From Stratiolaelaps scimitus (lineage: Eukaryota > Arthropoda > Arachnida > Mesostigmata > Laelapidae): a stretch of DNA of 64,000 bases. Under the pieces are notes generated by a model. The model was not told the DNA's origin and did not search any database. It saw only the letters and a list, made by a program, of their open reading frames with translations. Shown in pieces: positions 44,393 through 55,317 of this stretch. The position numbers and the translations under genes are program-made. Every line of letters begins with the position of its first letter. Position 1 is the first letter of the stretch. Location of the stretch: contig JABWDB010000049.1 of assembly GCA_019614645.1 (NCBI GenBank), forward strand, positions 1,860,001-1,924,000. Direction: 5' to 3'.

Positions 44393-46046
44393 CTTACATA
44401 TGGCAGGAAGTGTCATATCAGGAGACTTTCAGAGGGTCGTGTCCTTTCGTGGAACCGGAAAGTCCTTTTTTCCAGAAAGTCCATTTTGCGTTCTGACAAT
44501 GATGAACTGAACAATGTAGACAAGTGATTATTTAACGATTTCGCCTACTCTCTCATTCCCTCCAAGGCTAGAATTTTACGTACTACACTGATTTTGGGTA
44601 GGTACCCTAATGTTGGAGTCAGCCACAGGCGACTTAAATTAGAACTCTCTAAAGAGGAGACAATGTAACGGATAGTAGCAGTTCACTGTCACTGTTGTAT
44701 CAACTCGGATAACTAGAAAAAAGGCTACCTTCGACAAAGCAGTTGTTTGTCAATAGACGTTTATGATTCTCCCTATTCTTAGAATAGGTATTGGGTTTTC
44801 GACGGTGTAAACGTCAATGTACGATAATGCAAGTCACACATGTTGGATAGTTGTCCGTCTTGGTTCGATTCTATCATTATTAGCATCTTTGCGTGGACGT
44901 CAATTTCGTTTGCCTCGAGAGGAGCAAGACTTTTTTCAGAAACTTTTTAGAAACTTTTTCAGAAACTACTTTCGCATCGTTTGTTACAACAAAGCCAGAC
45001 GACAGCCGTAACAGACCCGAGACATTTCTTCTTCACCTGTTTTTATTTTCTGAAATTCGATCATGTTGACTTTAATATATTTATTGCTATTTAATTATTC
45101 AGTTTCATGTCGAGTTAGTGCACGAATTGGCGCTGCGACCACGGACTAATCTCCATCTCTTTCTGGCTACGGCTAATTAGCGACTTTACCTTTTGTGAAC
45201 TCCGACAGTTGAAGTACGGTCTTGGCTCTACTTTCTCTAGTGATCGGTGCAATCGGTTCATTGTGTGTACCCGCTCTCCTTAATCACTTCTTGTTCCTCT
45301 GTCTTATTAACCAATAGTTACGATAGCACCAACTAGGGCTTACCCCCTCACGAGACGCCCTCCCGTTATCGACACTCACTCGGTCGTGATTTGGCTCTAT
45401 TCGATCAACAATGACCGTGAGCACTGCGACCGCCACCGCTGCCGCCGCATCCCGCCACCGCTATCACGGCCGAGCATACATCACCACACAGCCACCGTTC
45501 ACATGGCATAGGAACGACAAAAGTAGGCTCAGCGACAGTAGCAGTGTAATCTTGTTCATTTAAGCCGAATTACTTAGCTCCCTGCTGCCTCCGTCATCCT
45601 TGGGCCCTAACTTGCGCCTCGTGCACCTAGTTCTCTCTCTCTCTCTCTCTCTCGCGCTTTCTCATTGCTCATCCTTCAGTTCTCCTTTAATTCCCCTGCG
45701 CGGCGTTGACCCCTTGCCTCGTCGTCCACCTCGTCCCCGAGGCCAAGTTTACAATCTAATCTAATTTAGAATGCAGCAGCTGAGTAGGCAACTGGACGAG
45801 TGAATGAACAAGTGAGTGAGTGCAAGAACCAAGAGACCGCTGCCAACGGCCGCCGGTGATAGACCCAAATAGAGAGGGATGAGGAAGACTGAAGATAGGC
45901 AGTTAGCCCTTACGAATGTGTGGCGGTGTATTAGTGAGAACTGACGATGGTAGTCCGCTGCTTAGCTGATGACTGTCGCTTTGTCGGGGCGTCGGCCGTC
46001 CGACAAAGTCCGCGTAAACCGTGTATATAGAGAGCGGGGTGTGTTC

Positions 46047-46048
<2 letters not shown>

Positions 46049-46091
<43 letters not shown>
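46049..46091. repeat. TA dinucleotide array, about 43 bp
   Basis: TA array with one phase slip (ATTA) near 46081. Confidence 0.93.
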
Positions 46092-47218
46092 GAAAGCGAC
46101 AATAGGCCTTTATTATGTCATATACTTTGCGTGCAGTCACCGTTACCATTTCTCCTCACTCTCTCTTTGCCCATATCATGATCATAGCCTCTAACAGCAC
46201 CGCAGCATCCGTTGATGTTGCCGTTGTTGTTAGCGCAGACAGCAGCAGACCTTCGGGAGCACAACGAAACGGGCGTCATCACTTACAGCTCAGTTGTGGC
46301 TGGCCGGGTGTGTATAAGAAGGGCTTACAGCGGTTCGACAGGGGTAAGGATGGCCCTGCAACGAGAGTGGGTGTTGAGTCCGTTACCGACTCATAGCTGA
46401 CCTTGCCGTGTACCAGTTTTGCACTAGGCCATTGTTGTTGTTATTGTTGATGCGGAAATTTTGCAGTATTTAGGGACATGGCTCAGATAAACCGACTGGT
46501 GATGGTATATCTCAGGTTGCAAGTTGAAATCCTGCCAAGACCTCACTTCTTGTGGTCGGAGATTGTATTCCTCTGAGGAAGGCGGATGTATGGCAAGTCA
46601 ACGTTCATGTTCGGACGGGATCATCTCGATCATTCATCATTTAGAATCGCTGATTAGTCGTGATGGTGGCGTCTGCTTCATTTTATAAGTAAATATATCT
46701 CCTGCACAAAGTTGGACACGATCTCGCAGTTAAAATATTTGCGTAGGCCTATTCGAAATTTTTTTCCAAACGTGTGTGTTGTTTATTCAAATAACACAGT
46801 AATTAGGATTTATTTCTGTTTTGCATAGGCTTGTTTAGATTCTGCTCTCAGCCGGCAAGCATTTCTTATCAAATAGCTTAATGAATGAACGCTGTAAATA
46901 CTAAAAAAGCCACGAAGTCTCATAGTAATTAGAATGGAGAAAATATGAAATTAGCGACGGATTAGAAGCCTAATAGCCCTTCTGGCAAATTGAAATATAT
47001 TTTCGTATTATATATATATATATATATATGGTGAAGGCACACGCTCGTAGCAGCCCTTTCTCGATTATCCTTCTGCTCATGCACGTGTCAAGTAGCATCA
47101 ATATGAAAGATGAGCATTTGTGCAGACATTTTAGGATTCTTCTCATCGAGACCCGTGGCGTGTAAGTGTACTAAATTCTATGGTGAACACTGGAGAAAAA
47201 AATCTGTTCTTTCGATGA

Positions 47219-47748
47219 ATTTCGCTTTTTGATTTCCAAAAACGGTCAAAACGCGCCCCGAACCCACAAAAATATAGGGACTACGTATACAGAAAGAATG
47301 GCATAGATTTAGATCTTAAAGATGCTCCTTGCGCCAGTCGGCCAGTCACCACTGATGTCGATCAAATCAAGGATTTAATCGACTCCGACTGGCATTTGAC
47401 AACTCCAGAGATCGGACATCTTGAAGCGAGCAATCGATCAGAATCGGCCTGGATTGACTAATAGGAAGGGCGTTGTGTTTCACCCGGAAAGAGTTATTGC
47501 GGCTTGGGGGGAATGTTTGTGCGCATCCGCCGCATGGCTCGGACCTCGCCACTTCAAATGATGACTTGTCTCGTGCCCTGCAGGACTGTTTGAATAATCA
47601 AACCTTTAGTTTCCTGAACGAACTCAGAAACACCTTGGATGATTTCTCTGCCTGTGGATCTCAGGACCCCAATGAAAAAGCGATAATAAAGCTCGTGGAC
47701 AAGTGGCGGCAGAAAGTCACTGGAATCGTATGGAACATAGTTAGTTGA
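47219..47748 (+). mobile_element. Decayed mariner-type transposase relic, centre deleted
   Basis: The first segment (47219-47461) reads in one frame to a TAA and contains DLDLKDAP, then RPVTTDVDQIKDLIDSD, WHLTTPEIGHLEASNRS. This matches the mariner transposase N-terminal DNA-binding half (the linker DLKDAPRSGRP and the second helix-turn-helix). The next segment carries NRKGVVFH, then after a frameshift TRKELLRLGGNVCAHPP, GSDLATSNDDL, a Leu/Asn-rich helix and VDKWRQKV. These match the mariner region between the second and third catalytic Asp residues and the C-terminal end; the third Asp survives in GSDLA. Most of the catalytic core is missing and an in-frame stop is present, so it is non-functional. 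No inverted terminal repeats were found. Confidence 0.85.
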
Positions 47749-47826
47749 TGAAAATCGTTTTTCTGGTAAATACTTTGCTGTCGAGGTTTACTCCATTTCC
47801 GCTACATAACTATGCATCAACCCACT

Positions 47827-47864
<38 letters not shown>

Positions 47865-50735
47865 AATAATCTACAATAAAATGCATCAATCAACGTGTAT
47901 CGCACAATGAAACAGAACTTTTGCTCGAGTTGCAATCATTGCCTTGCAGGAGAAGCACGGACAGCCGGCGCTGATCGTCGATTGCATCGTCAGAAGAAAC
48001 TGTTTACCACAATCCGGTAGCCGACACAAACCACAACCGGCCGCCGAAGAGATAATCGCTGGTAGCAGACAGTGCTATCATTGGCTGTGGCCAACAGGAG
48101 CCGGCAGTCCCGCGAGCTGTTGTTGTTGCCGGCGGCGGCGGAGTCGCTGACGGCAGCGACGTTCAAGCCGGTTATAATAAATGACTAAACGGCTACTATT
48201 AGCCTTTACAGCCAACGCAACGAAACTACTGATAGTGATTATCTATACCGACGATATGAGGACTCGGTGGTCATATTGGTCGGGCTATGGCAGCGGATTA
48301 ACAGGGCAGAGTGACGTGAGCGTCCGTTAGGCCAATTACCCACCACAGCTCAGTCAGTACAACAATTACGACTATAACTACACAAACTACTACTAATGAC
48401 TACCACCGTAAACAGTGCATAGTGCTTGTAGTAGTAGTAGATATACAGAGACAGATATACACACCTTGGCCCAGTGGCCGAACAGAGGGACGTACCAGGA
48501 AGAGCGATTGCCTCGCGCTGTCCCTACACGCGCCAACCAATACAACCGAAATTGCAGCTCCTTTAATAAACCAATAAAGCTTTACATTTACCGATCACCT
48601 GTAGGACTGATTATTGAACGCTATATATATATATATATATACAGCGCGTCTATGCATTCAACGGGGAAGCTATCACTAATTTGGTGGGCAATACCGCATT
48701 TTCGAAATAGTCAGTATAGAAAGTATAAATATTTGATACGGGTTCCTATGAGAATATGATCGCGTTCATACGATGACGTTCCAACATCGGCGGGCAACAA
48801 CCGCAACAAAATCCACCGAAGCGACCCCAATAATGTGTGGCCTCTTCAATAGTTTTCCATTACAGCAACTTTGGTGTCAATCCCCACGTCTCATCCAAAC
48901 CTGATCCTGCTGAGTTCGATTGGCCCAAGGACCTCCCACTGCCACCGTAGCTGCCGCTGCTGCCGCGGTGGTCGTTGTTATGATTAACGACAAAATTTCA
49001 CTTCATTGTATTTAAAATCTACCGCAGTGTTAGCACAGCAATTTCTCTCTCTCTCCCTCGTTCTCTCTCTCTTTGTGGGTATGTATCATGAGTACCGTCG
49101 TAACGGCCGTCTCCCCTAACCGCAAGCAAGCATCGATGTCGTTCCTCTGTTCATAGTTGCTATCGACATCGGCCAAGTAGTCGTCCAGTAGCCGGGCAGA
49201 TTAAAGAGAGAGAGAGACAGAGCGGGTACAAGCAATTCTCGTGTCATATCGATATTGTCGGTTCTTGTTCCTACGGAGTTCGATTTCACGGCGCCCTGGC
49301 CAATCTAGACGCCAACCAAATGTGAAAGGGCTTCTTATTGATTATGAATACAGTACCGGAGGGAAAACCTCATGGAAAACGGGGTCGACAATTTGCTTCA
49401 ACGAACTCATCTTCTCTACGAGTGATGCTGCTGTTAAGTTGCTAATTGAACTTCATAAATGCGGTATTGATTGACTGAAAAAGAACAACGGCTAACACAA
49501 AGAATTTTGTCTGCCAAGCTGCTTGGCGTGGAGAGAAAGGCTTTCAAACAAAGAGAATATATATATATATATCATAACAACAGCATCACGATCAATCCCC
49601 GTCACTCGTTCTCCATATCTATATATATAAACTGACACCACCTTAAAACTGGAATAGAGCGAGCAGTCTTGTTATAAATCTTTGCCGTTCATAATCAAAT
49701 GTGTTGGTGCTTTGACGCTACTCCATCTCCGGCCTTGGGCATCATCTGTATTAGGCGCAATAGTTCAGAGACTTACGCAAGTATGGCGCATCTATCTATA
49801 TATATATATATATATATATGGGGTCCATTATCGACTTTGATGTCCAGTTCGTTCACAGTTTTCCTTCTTTTATTGGATAACACAATGTACGCGCGTCTCA
49901 TCGAAAGTTGGAATCATTGCCAATATACGGAATACATCATCGACCATGTGATCCACATCTCGGCGGGGGAGTCGAGGGCGAGAAAGGGACACCATGGAAC
50001 CACCCGTTCTACCAAAAACTTGATGCGAGTTCTCTCGGTCGGCATTATTTCACCTTAGAAACGATGCAGCGTCGAGCTTACATTTCTGAAAAGCTTTCGA
50101 TCTGAGATTCATGTTCAATTAGTAAGAGACCACATGATTACCAGAATTCAAATCGGCCACTACGTATATATATATATATATATAATATCCTACCTCGACT
50201 GTAAGCGAACTGACTTATTACTTCGTCACACCTCAGTGATTCGTTCACGCTGTGCGGAGATGCCTGAACAGGTGTGATGTTGCTGCTGCTGCTGCTGTTG
50301 ATACTTGAAAGCAAAAAGATTTACTTCTCTCCCCTGCCCCCCCCCCGCCTGAGTGTGCCGGTTCAGTTGTTCCATCAGATATTTTCAAGCAGAAACGTCA
50401 TCGGAGCCATCGACTTTCGAGACCGAGAGAGAACACAGCGAATAAAAAATAGACAGAGTTATTTTCAACATTTCAGATCTTGATTTTGCGTCACTCGATG
50501 ACACCTACTGGATGTGGCAACTTCTTCAGCAGCAGCAGCAACAGCAGTGGCAGAACTAACAACAGCAGATGCTGATAAAGACAAGTGCTAAAGGTGGTGT
50601 TGTTTTTACCGCGCGCGGCCTGCAATTGAATTGCTTACACATTCAGTGGAAGCAATTCGTTTATAGCTCGATCGTGAGCTTTCACTATGATAATAACAGT
50701 GGTAGGTGTGGTTGTAACGCTTGATGGTAATATAT
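47749..50735. other. AT-rich stretch, no gene supported
   Basis: TA arrays at 47831-47860, 48622-48641, 49797-49819 and 50164-50184. A 77-codon frame at 49241-49474 and a 68-codon frame at 47944-48150 have no splice context. Poly-C near 50338-50347. An A-box-like TGGCCCAGTGG at about 48470 has no B box after it. Confidence 0.4.
47831..47860. repeat. TA dinucleotide array, 30 bp
   Basis: Perfect TA array about 80 bp downstream of the mariner relic. Confidence 0.92.
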
Positions 50736-50893
50736 ATTTCGGGCCAGCATTGATCGTCTGCGGTACTGCTATTCATAGAGCGGACCCCTTTAAATTCAAA
50801 TGTGCAACGTTGAGGATCGAACGCGTCTGTGCACCTACGTAGATCGTACGGTTGGTAGGCGCACATGAACGCACCACGACACCGTGCTCGTGG
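50736..50893 (-). mobile_element. tRNA-derived SINE-like element, family A, copy 2
   Basis: The minus strand reads CACGGTGTCGTGGTGCG, then CATGTGCGCCT, then a B-box-like CGTTCGATCC, then CAACGTTGCACATTTG. This is collinear with the 2563-2757 copy. The 3' part is shorter and more diverged, ending GGCCCGAAATAT at about 50736 next to TA-rich sequence. No target-site duplication is evident. Confidence 0.62.
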
Positions 50894-52436
50894 TAATCTA
50901 TGATACGGTTATCACACTATTGATCAGGCGTTTACTACCGATATAATGACGATCAGCTGCTAATTTTCGCTGGTCCTCGACCTTACTACTAATCATGAGG
51001 GGAAAAAGCTCAGTCAGGCCATCTCAGCTCATCTTCTGACACCATTGGCTTCCTCATGTTTCCGTGTGATCGTCCTTAGTATGTCCCGCTACATATTGAT
51101 CTTCGTATAATCCAATATACACACATACATATGTATATATATATATGTGTGTATATATGCATATATAACTAACCATCTGCTAGTAAGTTTGTCTCGTAAA
51201 TCTGTGAGTCCATCTATCGGTCTGTTTACATATGCACGTCCGGTTGGTGTTCTTGAACGTCTCTGCTGCTGCTCCTGCTTCCATCGCGCCATCTTCCGGT
51301 GGTGTGTGTTCGCCGGAGGCGACACGTTCCCGCCATCATCGAGACGGGCCATTCAAGCAAGCAGGGTCACACAAAGTGAGCTGAACCAATGAACTGCCGA
51401 TGTTGGAGAGCCTTCATTGGCAACCATTTCAGCAGTTCTTGTTGTTTCGCCTTATGCTATCATCGTCGTCGTCGTCGCCGCCGCCGCCGCCCGTCTAAAG
51501 GTGCACCGCGTTTCCCAGCGTGACGTTGAAATGGCACCGCAACTCATTCTAGCCCGATCAACGTATATTAGTACTTGGCCGCCTCGACGCGACTGTCCGG
51601 TGCGCCATTCGGTTTGCAGCAAATGTTCAATTCAGCTGCAACGGAGCTGCACCAATAGCAGCAGACGCATTGCACAAGCCATTTCTCTCTGCGATGCTTT
51701 CAGCTGGAGTAATCACCCCGGTACGAACTGACAAGAGTGTGGTAGCTGTCCATGGCGGCTGGCGGTCTATGACGCGTGGCGTGAAATGCATAGACAAAGA
51801 GTGGGGGGGGGGGCTTGCCACTGTGAAGCGGAGGAGAACGTTTTAATGTAATGAGCACTATTTCAGAAGCTTTTGCGGTGTAACGCCATTTCTCCCGATA
51901 TCTCCCCGTAGCGATGTCCATCTCGCGATCTATCGGCTACCGTTGCATTGTCACAGTTCCACCATAACTATTATTATTATTATTGTACATTGTGAGTGCT
52001 GCTACAACGATTACAACGGCGCAACGCCGTCCTTCGCCTTCTTTGTGCACTGGTCACAGCTGTTATGGTGGGACTACATAGTATTATTGTACAAATGCCA
52101 CAAGTACCTGTCCAGTGTGATCGTTTGATGGTTTGTAAATAGTTGATGGTAGTGGTGGTGGTGGACCCAAAAAAAAAAAAATATATATATACACCAGAGA
52201 CGCGGGCGAAACAACAAAACACACGAGGTCTAGAAAAGTCGCCGCTTATTTTTCCGTCTTCTGTGGTTCGCGTTCCTGCCCTTGCATATATATATATATA
52301 TTCCCGTTATATCTGTTTTTCGGCCAGGGTTTCAGAGATATTAGTGTTCGTCAACGGAGACCAATGAACAGGTGTAATTTCACTATTCGGGAAGGCGGGC
52401 GGGCGGCTCCTGCACTATATATATATATATATACAT
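50894..52436. other. Non-coding stretch up to the large foldback
   Basis: TA/CA-rich sequence near 51115-51170, CGT/CCG triplets near 51465-51490, poly-G near 51805-51813, an A-run near 52169-52181 next to TA, and TA arrays near 52285-52300 and 52416-52433. The last array abuts the foldback. No gene supported. Confidence 0.4.
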
Positions 52437-52986
52437 GTCGACATTATAACCTGCAATATTTTACCAGGATTATAAGTTGCAGATCATAGCAGGTGTTGGC
52501 GTGCAGTGTTTTCTTTTGCTTTTTCTTTGGCGGGAAAAATGTACACCTCCCGTACGCTTCGCGTTTTTAACTTTTGTATCCTTATCGTCCTTCATATTAA
52601 TCTACATCTTATTATTAGTATCGCCCCCTTCCGTACGTCGAATTCCCAGTGGCAGTCTATGCAACATCCTGTTATCCACGAATATAATCTATCTATATAA
52701 TCTCTAATCACGAATATATAGCTGTCTTCCATAGGTCATATTCGTGGATAACAGAATGTTGCATAGACTGCCACTGGGAATTCGACGTACGGAAGGGGGC
52801 GATACTAATAATAAGATGTAGATTAATATGAAGGACGACAAGGATACAAAAGTTAAAAACGCGAAGCGTATGGGAGGTGCACATTTTTCCCGTCAATAAA
52901 AAAGCAAAAGAAAACACTGCACGCCAACACCTGCTATGATCTGCAACTTATAATCCTGGTAAAATATTGCAGGTTATAATGTCGAC
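52437..52986. mobile_element. 550-bp foldback with two near-identical 249-nt inverted arms
   Basis: The left arm (52437-52685) and right arm (52738-52986) are reverse complements of equal length with about 7 mismatches and no gaps, around a 52-nt centre. The outermost bases are GTCGAC on both sides and the first 85 or so nt of each arm match perfectly. Mirror-image ORFs of 61-70 codons lie in the arms, but all differences between them change amino acids, so they are not selected as protein. It may be a foldback or MITE transposon with long terminal inverted repeats, or a locus giving a long hairpin RNA. No target-site duplication is visible. A TA array touches the left end. Confidence 0.92.
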
Positions 52987-53347
52987 CTACTCTACAAACT
53001 ATCCAAGTAAAACACTAATTAATAACAACAGAGCAGAATGCAAACAATAGGTATCTCATACACATTCGTTCAAAAGCGGTGAGACATTCACGATCTCTGT
53101 GAAACTATTCCACTGCCGTGTTCAATATTTCCTCGTTTTTCCAGGGACAGCGACTTCCAGATTGTCCGTTCGTTTGCCGGCGTTTGGGCATTCACACAAG
53201 CGGTCAGGCCGCAGGCCTGAACGCAGTAGGCGTACGCTGGGTGTAGTTACAGGTGTGTGTAGGTCTCTGCATACGCGTTGATTCATCCACTACAGTGGAT
53301 GGAATGCCGACCAACTCGAGGTTTCGTCTGGCGCGGTCGGGCGATGG
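52987..53347. other. Short non-coding gap
   Basis: No gene seen. A 17-nt hairpin (TCAGGCC, GCA, GGCCTGA) lies near 53203-53219. Confidence 0.4.
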
Positions 53348-53887
53348 ATGGGTGCGTTGTTGGTGTACGGGTCCCCGCGTGGCATTCGTGAGCTACTGTA
53401 TGTCATTGGCGTAGCGATGCAGTCTTGCGTAAACAGAGTAATAGAAATCACCGGGTTTGTTCACTTGCCTATTCAGCTGTGTCCGATGGTAGTGTTAAAA
53501 GTTAGCTACTGGTGCAGATGGGGCCGCGGACTCATCACCGGGCCAGGGTGTGCCGTAGGCGTCACCGCTGATACGCTATATACACTGCGTTGTCGTTGGA
53601 TGAATGTCAATCCAAAAGAAATTGGAGAATATTTAAACGCACGAGGCCGTCGACGTTTGACATCGACAGCGATCCAATGTATTGAGAATTCTGATTCGTA
53701 TATCCCTAACAACAACAACAACAACTATAATAATAATATTAATAATAATAATAATAATAGTTTTTGCGAAAATAAATTTAGAAAACAATTCAAGCTCCCT
53801 CAACCTGCTAAACCCGTGTGTGCACCAAAGTCGAAATTGGTGGGAAATTTCGAGAATAGGCAATTTCTCTATCAAATACATAGATGA
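53348..53887 (+). CDS. Candidate ORF, 179 aa, hypothetical
   Basis: An ATG at 53348 opens 179 codons to TGA. The first two thirds are repeat-free with mixed composition, including WGRGLITGPGCAVGVTADT and NPKEIGEYLNARGRRRLTST. An Asn-rich run from AAC/AAT triplets (about residues 120-136) follows, then a basic C-terminus with KLPQPAKPVCAPKSKLVGNF. There is no recognised domain. An ORF of this length is expected about once by chance in a window this size, and the Asn run helps keep it open. It starts about 360 bp beyond the large foldback, and its stop overlaps the next ORF's ATG. Confidence 0.2.
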   Translation: MGALLVYGSPRGIRELLYVIGVAMQSCVNRVIEITGFVHLPIQLCPMVVLKVSYWCRWGRGLITGPGCAVGVTADTLYTLRCRWMNVNPKEIGEYLNARGRRRLTSTAIQCIENSDSYIPNNNNNNYNNNINNNNNNSFCENKFRKQFKLPQPAKPVCAPKSKLVGNFENRQFLYQIHR

Positions 53888-54180
53888 GTCACTGCTGCTG
53901 TGATGGCTACTGTAGACGTCTCACGTTGAATCCACACGTCAACGCTGTATGTCAAAGCCGTAAATCCACGAAATGCCCAGCCACTCGAGCGATATTTGGC
54001 TGTGTTCAGCTTAAGCTTCACTCATTAGCTATGCCATTCCATAAAGATGATGTCACTTCCGAACTATCATCGAAACGCATGGGATCATTCGTTTCACCGA
54101 TATCGGAACAAATGAGAAGAGATCGTATGGTCAACACATGGATAGCCAAGAGCAAATACAAACGCGCTTCTTTTTTTTAG
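53884..54180 (+). CDS. Candidate ORF, 98 aa, overlapping the previous stop
   Basis: The ATG at 53884 overlaps the TGA of the preceding ORF (ATGA), shifting to the -1 frame. It runs 98 codons to TAG with a basic, Cys-containing product, including KDDVTSELSSKRMGSFVS and RDRMVNTWIAKSKYKR. It contains no simple repeat. The two ORFs could be pieces of one decayed retroelement or gene joined by a -1 shift, but no retroelement motif is visible in either. Confidence 0.15.
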   Translation: MSHCCCDGYCRRLTLNPHVNAVCQSRKSTKCPATRAIFGCVQLKLHSLAMPFHKDDVTSELSSKRMGSFVSPISEQMRRDRMVNTWIAKSKYKRASFF

Positions 54181-54684
54181 CAGTGTGCCTTTGCCAGCCA
54201 AGAACGCATCGTTGCCAACCCATATTTCTTTCAATCCCGCATGCACGAATAACCCAACAAATCGACAGCAAATAGCATGGATGATGATGATGTTGTTACA
54301 ATAGTCGTGACACGATCACTGAACGTTATTGCGATAGTTATCATAGTATGGTACATGCATCATAGGCGTAGCCGTGTGGCTGCTTTTCCACCGGCGGCCG
54401 CCGCCGCCGTCGTCGCCAGCAGCTAAGGCAAGTCACATCATCATCGAGTCGGTGGACGCATGATTGAATATAGCCGAGCGTTGATATCGTGCTGCAGATT
54501 CCGCCTGAGCAGTCGATTTCGGCAGAGCAACGTTCTCGTATACATATCCACGAGTTGTAGTGATCTTCTCATTCGAGACAAATATCTTCGCTCTCTCTCT
54601 CTCCCTCTCTCCCTTTCTTTGTTTTTCCTTTGTCTATGTCTCGTCAATCGATGTCCGTATAGCACAATACCGTGTGAATAAACG
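54181..54684. other. Non-coding stretch
   Basis: GCC triplets near 54400-54415 and a CT array near 54591-54613. No gene supported. Confidence 0.4.
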
Positions 54685-55317
54685 ATGAAGTATAATCATA
54701 TCTCAATGACCACTCTTATCGTGTTGATATTTTCTTTTCTCTTCATCATAATCATCATCTCGTTATCTTTCATCATTATTCCTTCCTTCTGTTATTCATT
54801 TTGTTGTGACTACTGCTGGAGGCCTGCTGCGGCTGCTGCTGGGAGGGCGCCCGGCCACTCATCCAATTCAATCCATGGCAGCAATCCATCCTTCGAAGGA
54901 GGGCAACGCTTACCACATTTCTGGCGCGCATTTCATTTCGAACCTCATTCACAGTCGCTTTCACTCTCGTCCCCAGAATCATATAGCCATGAATCACATG
55001 GTGGTCTCGTAGGCAGCGCTCTGATGCGGGTCCAGCGGTTCCTTTCACACTCAGGACTTCCAGCCAATTTACCGGGCGCTGCTGCTGCTGTCGGCGGCGG
55101 CGGCGGCGAAGCAGTGATCGCGAGGCGTTTGCCGTTTTTAGCTCTTGAGCTGCCGCTCGTAAAAGATCGTATCGATGCCTTTCCTCTGAGCTCCCGGGCC
55201 ACATTGACTTTTCTGCCAGCGGATATTATAGACGAGAGTGCGCAGCAGCAGCAGATGGACAGACAGGCCAGTAACGCGGGGCGGAAACGCCGATTGATCA
55301 AACAAGCAAGTAATTAA
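54685..55317 (+). CDS. Candidate ORF, 210 aa, possible membrane-anchored protein
   Basis: An ATG at 54685 opens 210 codons to TAA. Residues 8-38 are very hydrophobic (Ile, Phe, Leu, Ser) and would make a signal anchor. The rest is soluble-looking with Ala/Gly runs from triplets, a Ser/His-rich segment (SLSLSSPESYSHESHGG), LALELPLVKDRIDAF and a basic tail (AGRKRRLIKQASN). Two minus-strand frames (54776-55204 and 54945-55301) are open over the same bases and are equally plausible by eye, so strand is undecided. No domain is recognised. Confidence 0.2.
   Translation: MKYNHISMTTLIVLIFSFLFIIIIISLSFIIIPSFCYSFCCDYCWRPAAAAAGRAPGHSSNSIHGSNPSFEGGQRLPHFWRAFHFEPHSQSLSLSSPESYSHESHGGLVGSALMRVQRFLSHSGLPANLPGAAAAVGGGGGEAVIARRLPFLALELPLVKDRIDAFPLSSRATLTFLPADIIDESAQQQQMDRQASNAGRKRRLIKQASN

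Larger units (their letters stand above)
40072..47218. other. Triplet-rich to 40.5 kb, then AT-rich, gene-poor stretch
   Basis: CTT, CTG and GCC triplets at 40.1-40.35 kb hold frames open on both strands (plus 40072-40482, minus 40175-40636). TA arrays lie at 43206-43224, 44343-44389 and 46049-46091. A 12-mer (ACTTTTTCAGAA) is repeated about three times at 44930-44967. A degenerate tRNA-like B box near 46525-46540 suggests another worn SINE. No gene supported. Confidence 0.4.

Noticed and set aside
46430..46600. Another tRNA-derived SINE
   Set aside because: GGCTCAGATAAACCG and AAGTTGAAATCC recall A and B boxes, but no collinear match to family A or B is convincing.
52506..52917. Mirror-image ORFs in the two foldback arms (plus 52506-52700, minus 52708-52917)
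   Set aside because: They exist only because the arms are inverted copies. The differences between them all change the amino acid, the opposite of what protein selection would leave.
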